NCBI GenBank assembly: GCA_033782935.1
Contig: JAWQEG010000286.1
Coordinates: 5,221,501 to 5,285,500 of the forward strand
Direction: 5' to 3'
From: Petrolisthes cinctipes
Taxonomy: Eukaryota; Arthropoda; Malacostraca; Decapoda; Porcellanidae
Length of the DNA: 64,000 bases
This document shows, piece by piece, positions 50,250-62,118 of this stretch. A program made the position numbers and the translations under genes. How positions within the stretch are numbered: position 1 is the stretch's first letter; every line of letters begins with the position of its first letter. The notes under the pieces are model-generated. The model had not been told where the DNA came from and ran no database searches. It saw nothing but the letters and a program-made list of their open reading frames with translations.

Positions 50250-51831
50250 TGCTGAAAATCGATATTTTAGGTGCCCAAAGACAATATGTGTATGCATCTT
50301 CTGTACCCGTATATTTCCCAAATTCAGGCTCAAAACACCCGAAAATTCGATATTTTAGTGTCCCAGAAGCGATCTGTACATGCCTACTCCTTGCTAGCTT
50401 GTTTTCAAGATACAGACCCAAAACATGCTCAAAATCGATATTTTAGGTGAACAAAGTCAATATGTGTATGCATGTTCTGTACCTGTTTATATCCCAAATT
50501 CAGGCTCAAAATACTCAAAAATTCAATATTTTTGGGTCCCAGAAGCGATCTGTACATGCCTACTCAGTGCTAGAATGTTTTCAAAATATAGGCCCAAAAC
50601 ATGCTGAAAATCGATATTTTAGGTGCCCAAAGACAATATGTGTATGCATCTTCTGTACCTGTATATTTCCCAAATTAAGGCTCAAAACACCCGAAAATTC
50701 GATATTTTTGGGTCCCAAAAGCGATCTGTACATGCCTACTCCTTGCTAGAATGTTTTCAAGATACAGACCCAAAACATGCTCAAAATCGATATTTTAGGT
50801 GAACAAAGTCAATATGTGTATGCATGTTCTGTACCCGTTTATATCCCAAATTCAGGCTCAAAACACCCAAAAATTCAATATTTTTGGGTCCCAGAAGCGA
50901 TCTGTACATGCCTACTCAGTGCTAGAATATTTTCAAAATATAAGCCCAAAACATGCTGAAAATCGATATTTTAGGTGCCCACAGTCGATATGTGCATGCA
51001 TCTTCTGTACCCGTTTATATCTCAAATTCAGACTCAAAACACCCGAAAATTCGATATTTTTGGACCCCAGAAGCGATCTGTACATGCCTACTCCGTGTTA
51101 GAGTATTTTCAAAATACAGGCCCAAAACATGCTGAAAATCGATATTTTAGGTGCCCAAAGTCAATATGTGCATGCATCTTCTGTACCTGTTTATATCTCA
51201 AATTCAGGCTCAAAACACCGGAAAATTCGATATTTTTGGGTCCCAGAAGCGATCTGTACATTCCTACTCCGTGTTAGAGTATTTTCTAAATACAGGCCAA
51301 ACCATGACGAAAATCGATATTTTAGGTGCCCAAAGACAATATGTGTATGCATCTTCTGTACCCGTATATTTCCCAAATTAAGGCTCAAAACACCCGAAAA
51401 TTCGATATTTTTGGGTCCCAGAAGCGATCTGCACATGCCTACTCCTTGCTAGAATATTTTCAAGATACAGACCCAAAACATGCTCAAAATCGATATTTTA
51501 GGTGAACAAAGTCAATATGTGTATGCATGTTCTGTACCCGTTTATAACCCAAATTCAGGCTCAAAACACCCAAAAATTCAATATTTTTGGGTCCCAGAAG
51601 CGATCTGTACATGCCTACTCAGTACTAGAATGTTTTCAAAATATAGGCCCAAAAACCTGCTGAAAATCGATATTTTAGGTGCCCACAGTCGATATGTGCA
51701 TGCATCTTCTGTACCCGTTTATATCTCAAATTCAGACTCAAAACACCCGAAAATTCGATATTTTTGGGTCCCAGAAGCGATCTGTACATGCCTACTCCGT
51801 GTAGAGTATTTTCAAAATACAGGTTCAAAAC
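50250..51831 (+). repeat. 9-monomer higher-order repeat, copy 1 (about 1,583 bp)
   Basis: Monomer order is D-A-D-A-B-C-D-A-B, then restarts at 51,832. Shared features with copy 2 are ccttgctagcttg, an A-D-A order without B or C, ctgtatattt in the lone D, and the 177-bp B monomer with cccaaaaac. Confidence 0.82.
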
Positions 51832-52526
51832 ATGCTGAAAATCGATATTTTAGGTGCCCAAAGACAATATGTGTATGCATCTTCTGTACCCGTATATTTC
51901 CCAAATTCAGGCTCAAAACACCCGAAAATTCGATATTTTTGTGTCCCAGAAGCGATCTGTACATGCCTACTCCTTGCTAGCTTGTTTTCAAGATACAGAC
52001 CCAAAACATGCTCAAAATCGATATTTTAGGTGAACAAAGTCAATATGTGTATGCATGTTCTGTACCTGTTTATATCCCAAATTCAGGCTCAAAACACCCA
52101 AAAATTCAATATTTTTGGGTCCCAGAAGCGATCTGTACATGCCTACTCAGTGCTAGAATGTTTTCAAAATATAGGCCCAAAACATGCTAAAAATCGATAT
52201 TTTAGGTGCCCAAAGACAATATGTGTATGCATCTTCTGTACCTGTATATTTAACAAATTAAGGCTCAAAACACCCGAAAATTCGATATTTTTGGGTCCCA
52301 GAAGCGATCTGTACATGCCTACTCCTTGCTAGAATGTTTTCAAGATACAGACCCAAAACATGCTCAAAATCGATATTTTAGGTGAACAAAGTCAATATGT
52401 GTATGCATGTTCTGTACCCGTTTATATCCCAAATTCAGGCTCAAAACACCCAAAAATTCAATATTTTTGGGTCCCAGAAGCGATCTGTACATGCCTACTC
52501 AGTGCTAGAATGTTTTCAAAATATAG

Positions 52527-52614
52527 GCCCAAAACATGCTAAAAATCGATATTTTAGGTGCCCACAGTCGATATGTGCATGCATCTTCTGTACCCGTTTA
52601 TATCTCAAATTCAG
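52527..52614 (+). repeat. Half-monomer 1 (H1, 88 bp)
   Basis: H1 contains cccaaaacatgct, aaaatcgatattttaggtg, gtcgatatgtgcatgcat and cgtttatatctcaaattcag. Aligned with H2 using two single-base gaps, I count about 59 matches in 89 columns; the strongest blocks are the caaaaca, cgatatttt and ccc stretches and the tgtgcatgc/tgtacatgc pair. The 29 bases lost in S monomers all lie in H1. Confidence 0.85.
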
Positions 52615-52702
52615 ACTCAAAACACCCGAAAATTCGATATTTTTGGGTCCCAGAAGCGATCTGTACATGCCTACTCCGTGTTAGAGTATTTTCAAAATAC
52701 AG
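52615..52702 (+). repeat. Half-monomer 2 (H2, 88 bp)
   Basis: H2 contains ctcaaaacacccgaaaattc, gatatttttgggtccc, agaagcgatctgtacatgcc and tccgtgttagagtatttt. It is the paralogue of H1 from the founding dimerisation. Unlike H1 it carries the perfect dyad gtattttcaaaatac at its end, and it is not shortened in S monomers. Confidence 0.85.
52686..52700. other. 15-bp perfect inverted repeat (7-1-7 dyad) in H2
   Basis: The sequence gtattttcaaaatac has two 7-bp complementary arms around one central base. A related dyad occurs once per monomer across the array, as gtattttcaaaatac or atattttcaaaatat. Subtype A has an imperfect version with a G.T wobble (atgttttcaaaatat), and the one ending subtype D (gttttcaagatac) is weaker. 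Any protein or secondary-structure role is inference. Confidence 0.8.
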
Positions 52703-54914
52703 GCCCAAAACATGCTGAAAATCGATATTTTAGGTGCCCAAAGTCAATATGTGCATGCATCTTCTGTACCCGTTTATATCTCAAATTCAGGCTCAAAACA
52801 CCGGAAAATTCGATATTTTTGGGTCCCAGAAGCGATCTGTACATTCCTACTCCGTGTTAGAGTATTTTTAAAATACAGGCCAACCATGATGAAAATCGAT
52901 ATTTTAGGTGCCCAAAGACAATATGTGTATGCATCTTCTGTACCCGTATATTTCCCAAATTCAGGCTCAAAACACCCGAAAATTCGATATTTTTGGGTCC
53001 CAGAAGCGATCTGTATATGCCTACTCCTTGCTAGAATGTTTTCAAGATACAGACCCAAAACATGCTCAAAATCGATATTTTAGGTGAACAAAGTCAATAT
53101 GTGTATGCATGTTCTGTACTTGTTTATATCCCAAATTCAGGCTCAAAACACCCAAAAATTCAATATTTTTGGGTCCCAGAAGCGATCTGTACATGCCTAC
53201 TCAGTACTAGAATGTTTTCAAAATATAGGCCCAAAAACATGCTGAAAATCGATATTTTAGGTGCCCACAGTCGATATGTGCATGCATCTTCTGTACCCGT
53301 TTATATCACAAATTCAGACTCAAAACACCCGAAAATTCGATATTTTTGGGTCCCAGAAGCGATCTGTACATGCCTACTCCGTGTTAGAGTATTTTCAAAA
53401 TACAGGCCAAAAACATGCTGAAAATCGATATTTTAGGTGCCCAAAGTCAATATGTGCATGCATCTTCTGTACCCGTTTATATTTTAAATTCAGGCTCAAA
53501 ACACCGGAAAATTCGATATTTTTGGGTCCCAGAAGCGATCTGTACATTCCTACTCCGTGTTAGAGTATTTTCAAAATACAGACCAAACCATGATGAAAAT
53601 CGATATTTTAGGTGCCCAAAGACAATATGTGTATGCATCTTCTATACCCGTATATTTCCCAAATTAAGGCTCAAAACACCCGAAAATTCGATATTTTTGG
53701 GTTTCAGAAGCGATCTGTACCTGCCTACTCAGTGCTAGAATGTTTTCAAGATACAGACCCAAAACATGCTCAAAATCGATATTTTAGGTGAACAAAGTCA
53801 ATATGTGTATGCATGTTCTGTACCCGTTTATATCCCAAATTCAGGCTCAAAATACCCAAAAATTCAATATTTTTGGGTCCCAGTAGCAATCTGTACATGC
53901 CTACTCAGTACTAGAATGTTTTCAAAATATATGCCCAAAATGTGCTGAAAATCGATATTTTAGGTGCCCACAGTCGATATGTGCATGCATCTTCTGTACC
54001 CGTTTATATCTCAAATTCAGACTCAAAACACCCGAAAATTCGATATTTTTGGGTCCCAGAAGAGATCTGTACATGCCTACTCCGTGTTAGAGTATTTTCA
54101 AAATACAGGCCCAAAACATGCTGAAAATCGATATTTTAGGTGCCCAAAGTCAATATGTGCATGCATCTTCTGTACCCGTTTATATCTCAAATTCAGGCTC
54201 AAAACACCGGAAAATTCGATATTTTAGGGTCCCAGAAGCGATCTGTACATTCCTACTTCGTGTTAGAGTATTTTCAAAATACAGGCCAAACCATAATGAA
54301 AATCGATATTTTAGGTGCCCAAAGACAATATGTGTATGCATCTTCTGTACCCGTATATTTCCCAAATTCAGGCTTAAAACACCCGAAAATTCGATATTTT
54401 AGTGTCCCAGAAGCGATCTGTACATGCCTACTCCTTGCTAGAATGTTTTCAAGATACAGACCCAAAACATGCTCAAAATCGATATTTTAGGTGAACAAAG
54501 TCAATATGTGTATGCATGTTCTGTACCCGTTTATATCCCAAATTCAGGCTCAAAACACCCAAAAATTCAATATTTTTGGGTCCCAGAAGCGATCTGTACA
54601 TGCCTACTCAGTGCTAGAATGTTTTCAAAACATAGGCCCAAAACATGCTAAAAATCGATATTTTAGGTGCCCACAGTCGATATGTGCATGCATCTTCTGT
54701 ACCCGTTTATATCTCAAATTCAGACTCAAAACCCCCGAAAATTTGATATTTTTGGGTCCCAGAAGCGATCTGTACATGCCTACTCCGTGTTAGAGTATTT
54801 TCAAAGTACAGGCCCAAAACATGCTAAAAATCGATATTTTAGGTGCCCAAAGTCAATATGTGCATGCATCTTCTGTACCCGTTTATTTCTCAAATTCAGG
54901 CTCAAAACACCGGA

Positions 54915-56796
54915 AAATTCTCTATTTTTGGGTCCCAGAAGCAATCTGTACATTCCTACTCCGTGTTAGAGTATTTTCAAAATACAGGCCAAACCATGAT
55001 GAAAATCGATATTTTAGGTGCCCAAAGACAATATGTGTATGCATCTTCTGTACCCGTATATTTCCCAAATTCAGGCTCAAAACACCCGAAAATTCGATAT
55101 TTTTGGGTCCCAGAAGCGATCTGTACATGCCTACTCCTTGCTAGAATGTTTTCAAGATACAGACCCAAAACATGCTCAAAATCGATATTTTAGGTGAACA
55201 AAGTCAATATGTGTATGCATGTTCTGTACCCGTTTATATCCCAAATTCAGGCACAAAACACCCAAAAATTCAATATTTTTGGGTCCCAGAAGCGATCTGT
55301 ACATGCCTACTCCGTGTTAGAGTATTTTCAAAATACAGGCCAAAAACATGCTGAAAATCGATATTTTATGTGCCCAAAGTCAATATGTGCATGCATCTTC
55401 AGTACCCGTTTATATTTAAAATTCAGGCTCAAAACACAGGAAAATTCGATATTTTTGGGTCCCAGAAGCGATCTGTACATTCCTACTCCGTGTTAGAGTA
55501 TTTTCAAAATACAGACCAACCCATGATGAAAATCGATATTTTAGGTGCCCAAAGACAATATGTGTATGCATCTTCTATACCCGTATATTTCCCAAATTAA
55601 GGCTCAAAACACCCGAAAATTCGATATTTTTGGGTTTCAGAAGCGATCTGTACCTGCCTACTCAGTGCTAGAATGTTTTCAAGATACAGACCCAAAACAT
55701 GCTCAAAATCGATATTTTAGGTGAACAAAGTCAATATGTGTATGCATGTTCTGTACCCGTTTATATCCCAAATTCATACTCAAAACACCCAAAAATTCAA
55801 TATTTTTGGGTCCCAGAAGCAATCTGTACATGCCTACTCAGTACTAGAATGTTTTCAAAATATATGCCCAAAACATGCTGAAAATCGATATTTTTGGTGC
55901 CCACAGTCGATATGTGCATGCATCTTCTGTACCCGTTTATATCTCAAATTCAGACTCAAAACACCCGAAAATTCGATATTTTTGGGTCCCAGAAGAGATC
56001 TGTACATGCCTACTCCGTGTTAGAGTATTTTCAAAATACAGGCCCAAAACATGCTGAAAATCGATATTTTAGGTGCCCAAAGTCAATATGTGCATGCATC
56101 TTCTGTACCCGTTTATATCTCAAATTCAGGCTCAAAACACCGGAAAATTCGATATTTTTGGGTCCCAGAAGCGATCTGTACATTCCTACTCCGTGTTAGA
56201 GTATTTTCAAAATACAGGCCAAACCATGATGAAAATCGATATTTTAGGTGCCCAAAGACAATATGTGTATGCATCTTCTGTACCCGTATATTTCCCAAAT
56301 TCAGGCTCGAAACACCCGAAAATTCGATATTTTTGGGTCCCAGATGCGATCTGTACATGCCTACTCCTTGCTAGAATGTTTTCAAGATACAGACCCAAAA
56401 CATGCTCAAAATCGATATTTTAGGTGAACAAAGTCAATATGTGTATGCATGTTCTGTACCCGTTTATATCCCAAATTCAGGCTCAAAACACCCAAAAATT
56501 CAATATTTTTGGGTCCCAGAAGCGATCTGTACATGCCTACTCAGTGTTAGAATGTTTTAAAAATATAGGCCCAAAACATGCTAAAAATCGATATTTTAGG
56601 TGCCCACAGTCGATATGTGCATGCATCTTCTGTACCCGTTTATATCTCAAATTCAGACTCAAAACACCCGAAAATTTGATATTTTTGTGTCCCAGAAGCG
56701 ATCTGTACATGAGTACTCCGTGTTAGAGTATTTTCAAAATACAGGCCCAAAACATGCTGAAAATCGATATTTTAGGTGCCCAAAGTCAATATGTGC
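54915..56796 (+). repeat. Segmental duplicate, offset 7,204, copy 1
   Basis: Matches 62,119-64,000 with no difference noticed by eye. Rare shared forms: aattctctatttttggg, caggcacaaaacaccc, ttttatgtgcccaaag, tatatttaaaattcagg, aacacaggaaaattc, cagaccaacccatgatg and cgatatttttggtgcccac. Upstream the copies differ at accggaaaattctc against acccgaaaattctc. Confidence 0.9.
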
Positions 56797-58510
56797 ATGC
56801 ATCTTCTGTTCCCGTTTATATCTCAATTTCAGGCTCAAAACACCGGAAAATTCGATATTTTGGGGTCCCAGAAGCGATCTGTACATTCTTACTCCGTGTT
56901 AGAGCATTTTCAAAATACAGGCCAAACCATAATGAAAATCGATACTTTAGGTGCCCAAAGACAATATGTGTATGCATCTTCTGTACCCGTATATTTCCCA
57001 AATTCAGGCTCAAAACACCCGAAAATTCGATATTTTTGGGTCCCAGAAGCGATCTGTACATGCCTACTCCTTGCTAGAATGTTTTCAAGATACAGACCCA
57101 AAACATGCTCAAAATCGATATTTTAGGTGAACAAAGTCAATATGTGTATGCATATTCTGTACCCGTTTATATCCCAAATTCAGGCTCAAAACACCCAAAA
57201 ATTCAATATTTTTGGGTCCCAGAAGCGATCTGTACATGCCTACTCAGTGTTAGAATGTTTTAAAAATATAGGCCCAAAACATGCTAAAAATCGATATTTT
57301 AGGTGCCCACAGTCGATATGTGCATGCATCTTCTGTACCCGTTTATATCTCAAATTCAGACTCAAAACACCCGAAAATTTGATATTTTTGGGTCCCAGAA
57401 GCGATCTGTACATGAATACTCCGTGTTAGAGTATTTTCAAAATACAGGCCCAAAACATGCTGAAAATCGATATTTTAGGTGCCCAAAGTCAATATGTGCA
57501 TGCATCTTCTGTACCCGTTTATATCTCAATTTCAGGCTCAAAACACCGGAAAATTCGATATTTTGGGGTCCCAGAAGCGATCTGTACATTCTTACTCCGT
57601 GTTAGAGCATTTTCAAAATACAGGCCAAACCATAATGAAAATCGATACTTTAGGTGCCCAAAGACAATATGTGTATGCATCTTCTGTACCCGTATATTTC
57701 CCAAATTCAGGCTCAAAACACCCGAAAATTCGATATTTTTGGGTCCCAGAAGCGATCTGTACATGCCTACTCCTTGCTAGAATGTTTTCAAGATACAGAC
57801 CCAAAACATGCTCAAAATCGATATTTTAGGTGAACAAAGTCAATATGTGTATGCATATTCTGTACCCGTTTATATCCCAAATTCAGGCTCAAAACACCCA
57901 AAAATTCAATATTTTTGGGTCCCAGAAGCGATCTGTACATGCCTACTCAGTGTTAGAATGTTTTAAAAATATAGGCCCAAAACATGCTAAAAATCGATAT
58001 TTTAGGTGCCCACAGTCGATATGTGCATGCATCTTCTGTACCCATTTATATCTCAAATTCAGACTCAAAACACCCGAAAATTCGATATTTTTGGGTCCCA
58101 GAAGCGATCTGTACAAGCCTACTCCGTGTTAGAGTATTTTCAAAATACAGGCCCAAAACATGCTGAAAATCGATATTTTAGGTGCCCAAAGTCAATATGT
58201 GCATGCATCTTCTGTACCCGTTTATATCTCAAATTCAGGCTCAAAACACCGGAAAATTCGATATTTTTGGGTCCCAGAAGCGATCTGTACATTCCTACTC
58301 CGTGTTAGAGTATTTTCAAAATACAGGCCAAACCATGATGAAAATCGATATTTTAGGTGCCCAAAGACAATATGTGTATGCATCTTCAGTACCCGTATAT
58401 TTCCCAAATTAAAGCTCAAAACACCCGAAAATTCGATATTTTTGGGTCCCAGAAGCGATCTGTACATGCCTACTCAGTGCTAGAATGTTTTCAAAATATA
58501 GGCCCAAAAC
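56402..58510 (+). repeat. Three near-identical successive tetramers
   Basis: Units at 56,402-57,104, 57,105-57,807 and 57,808-58,510 are each 703 bp. All share gtgttagaatgttttaaaaa. The first two share ctcaatttcaggctc, attcttactccgtgttagag and tagagcattttc. The third keeps the A monomer of the second (gcatattctg) but reverts to common B-D variants. Confidence 0.85.
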
Positions 58511-60970
58511 ATGCTAAAAATCGATATTTTAGGTGCCCTCAGTCGATATGTGCATGCATCTTCTGTACCCATTTATATCTCAAATTCAGACTCAAAACAC
58601 CCGAGAATTCGATATTTTTGGGTCCCAGAAGCGATCTGTACAAGCCTACTCCGTGTTAGAGTATTTTCAAAATACAGGCCCATAACATGCTGAAAATCGA
58701 TATTTTAGGTGCCCAAAGTCAATATGTGCATGCATCTTCGGTACCCGTTTATATCTCAAATTCAGGCTCAAAACACCGGAAAATTCGATATTTTTGAGTC
58801 CCAGAAGCGATCTGTACATTCCTACTCCGTGTTAGAGTATTTTCAAAATACAGGCCAAACCATGATGAAAATCGATATTTTAGGTGCCCAAAGACAATAT
58901 GTGTATGCATCTTCTGTACCCGTATATTTCCCAAATTCAGGCTCAAAACACCCGAAAATTCGATATTTTAGTGTCCCAGAAGCGATCTGTACATGCCTAC
59001 TCCTTGCTAGAATGTTTTCAAGATACAGACCCAAAACATGCTCAAAATCGATATTTTATGTGAACAAAGTCAATATGTGTATGCATGTTCTGTACCCGTT
59101 TATATCCCAAATTCAGGCTCAAAACACCCAAAAATTAAATATTTTTGGGTCCCAGAAGCGATCTGTAGATGCCTACTCAGTACTAGAATGTTTTCAAAAT
59201 ATAGGCTCAAAACATGCTGAAAATCGATATTTTAGGTGCCGAAAGTCAATATGTGCATGCATCTTCTGTACCCGTTTATATCTCAAATTCAGGCTCAAAA
59301 CTCCGGAAAATTCGATATTTTTGGGTCCCAGAAGCGATCTGTACATTCCTACTCCGTGTTAAAGTATTTTCAATATACAGGCCAAACCATAATGAAAATT
59401 GATATTTTAGGTGCCCAAAGACAATATGTGTATGCATCTTCTGTACCCGTATATTTCCCAAATTCAGGCTCAAAACACCCGAAAATTCGATATTTTAGTG
59501 TACCAGAAGCGATCTGTACATGCCTACTCCTTGCTAGAATGTTTTCAAGATACAGACCCAAAACATGCTCAAAATCGATATTTTAGGTGAACAAAGTCAA
59601 TATGTGTATGCATGTTCTGTACCCGTTTATATCCCAAATTCAGGCTCAAAACACCCAAAAATTCAATATTTTTAGGTCCCAGAAGCGATCTGTACATGCC
59701 TACTCAGTGCTAGAATGTTTTCAAAATATAGGCCCAAAACATGCTAAAAATCGATATTTTAGGTGCCCACAGTCGATATCTGCATGCATCTTCTGTACCC
59801 GTTTATATCTCAAATTCAGACTCAAAACACCTGAAAATTCGAAATTTTTGGGTCCCAGAAGCGATCTGTACATGCCTACTCCGTGTTAGAGTATTTTCAA
59901 AATACAGGCCCAAAACATGCTGAAAATCGATATTTTAGGTGCCCAAAGTCAATATGTGCATGCATCTTCTGTACCCGTTTATATCTCAAATTCAGGCTCA
60001 AAACACCGGAAAATTCGATATTTTTGGGTCCCAGAAGCGATCTGTACATTCCTACTCCGTGTTAGAGTATTTTCAAAATACAGGCCAAACCATAATGAAA
60101 ATCGATATTTTAGGTGCCCAAAGACAATATGTGTATGCATCTTCTGTACCCGTATATTTCCCAAATTCAGGCTCAAAACACCCGAAAATTCGATATTTTA
60201 GTGTCCCAGAAGCGATCTGTACATGCCTACTCCTTGCTAGAATGTTTTCAAGATACAGACCCAAAACATGCTCTAAATCGATATTTTAGGTGAACTAAGT
60301 CAATATGTGTATGCATGTTCTGTACCCGTTTATATCCAAAATTCAGGCTCAAAACACCCAATAATTCAATATTTTTAGGTCCCAGAAGCGATCTGTACAT
60401 GCCTACACAGTGTTAGAATGTTTTCAAAATATAGGCCCAAAACATGCTAAAAATCGATATTTTAGGTGCCCACAGTCGATATGTGCATGCATCTTCTGTA
60501 CCCGTTTATATCTCAAATTCTGACTCAAAACACCCGAAAATTCGATATTTTTGGGTCCCAGAAGCGATCTGTACATGCCTTCTCCGTGTTAGAGTATTTT
60601 CAAAATACAGGCCCAAAACAGGCTGAAAATCGATATTTTAGGTGCCCAAAGTCAATATGTGCATGCATCTTCTGTACCCGTTTATATCTCAAATTCAGGC
60701 TCAAAACACCGGGAAATTCGATATTTTTGGGTCACAAAAGCGATCTGTACATTCCTACTCCGTGTTAGAGTATTTTCAAAATACAGGCCAAACCATGATG
60801 AAAATCGATATTTTAAGTGCTCAAAGACAATATGTGTATGCATCTTCCGTACCCGTATATTTCCCAAATTCATTCTCACACCACCCGAAAATTCGATATT
60901 TTTGGGTCCCAGAAGCGATCTGTACATGCCTACTCCGTGTTAGAGTATTTTCAAAATACAGGCCCAAAAC

Positions 60971-61146
60971 ATGCTGAAAATCGATATTTTAGGTACCCAA
61001 AGTCAATATGTGCATGCATCTTCTGTACCCGTTTATATCTCAAATTCAGGCTCAAAACACCCAAAAATTCAATATTTTTGGGTCCCACAAGCGATCTGTA
61101 CATGCCTACTCAGTGCTAGAATGTTTTCAAAATATAGGCCCAAAAC
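60971..61146 (+). repeat. Hybrid monomer, C-like H1 and A-like H2
   Basis: The first half is C-like (ggtacccaaagtcaatatg, gcatgcatcttctg); the second half is A-like (acacccaaaaattcaatatt, ctcagtgctagaatg). It sits in the place of an A monomer in an otherwise regular tetramer, so the 703-bp spacing is kept. The same hybrid type occurs at about 40,546 and 44,803. Confidence 0.8.
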
Positions 61147-62118
61147 ATGCTAAAAACCGATATTTTAGGTGCCCACAGTCGATATGTGCATGCATCTTCT
61201 GTACCCGTTTATATCTCAAATTCAGACTCAAAACACCCGAAAATTCGATATTTTTGGGTCCCAGAAGCGATCTGTACATGCCTACTCCGTGTTAGAGTAT
61301 TTTCAAAATACAGGCCCAAAACATGCTGAAAATCGATATTTTAGGTGCACAAAGTAAATATGTGCATGCATCTTCTGTACCCGTTTATATCACAAATTCA
61401 GGCTCAAAACACCGGAAAATTGGATATTTTTGGGTCCCAGAAGCGATCTGTACATTCCTACTCCGTGTTAGAGTATTTTCAAAATACAGGCCAAACCATG
61501 ATGAAAATCGATATTTTAGGTGCCCAAAGACAATATGTGTATGCATCTTCTGTACCCGTATATTTCCCAAATTCAGGCTCAAAACACCCGAAAATTCGAT
61601 ATTTTAGTGTCCCAGAAGCGATCTATACATGCCTACTCCTTGCTAGAATGTTTTCAAGATACAGACCCAAAACATTCTCAAAATCGATATTTTAGGTGAA
61701 CAAAGTCAATATGTGTATGCATGTTCTGTACCCGTTTATATCCCAAATTCAGGCTCAAAACACCCAAAAATTCAATATTTTTAGGTCCCAGAAGCGATCT
61801 GTACATGCCTACTCAGTGCTAGAATGTTTTCAAAATATAGGCCCAAAACATGCTAAAAATCGATATTTTAGGTGCCCACAGTCGATATGTGCATGTATCT
61901 TCTGTACCCGTTTATATCTCAAATTCAGACTCAAAACACCCGAAAATTCGATATTTTTGGGTCCCAGAAGCGATCTGTACATTCCTACTCCGTGTTAGAG
62001 TATTTTCAAAATACAGGCCAAACCATGATAAAAATCGATATTTTAGGTGCCCAAAGACAATATGTGTATGCATCTTCTGTACCCGTATATTTCCCAAATT
62101 CAGGCTCAAAACACCCGA

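Larger units (their letters stand above)
52527..52702 (+). repeat. Reference 176-bp monomer (subtype B)
   Basis: A clean B monomer chosen to fix the register. It begins gcccaaaacatgct and ends gtattttcaaaatacag. It divides into two 88-bp halves at 52,614/52,615 that align with each other. It holds the palindromes tgcatgca in the first half and tgtaca in the second, two AAAAT/ATTTT inverted arms around cgat-type centres, and a 15-bp perfect dyad near the end. Confidence 0.9.
51832..53414 (+). repeat. 9-monomer higher-order repeat, copy 2
   Basis: Same D-A-D-A-B-C-D-A-B order at offset 1,583. Differences include tatttaacaaattaagg (52,247) against tatttcccaaattaagg, and cgatctgtatatgcc near 53,007. 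Its A-B-C-D part merges with the tetramer array to the right. Confidence 0.82.

Noticed and set aside
52541..52590. Palindromes atcgat, tgcatgca and tgtaca as regulatory operators
   Set aside because: They occur in nearly every monomer with no gene to regulate. They are parts of the consensus and are useful mainly as fixed landmarks.
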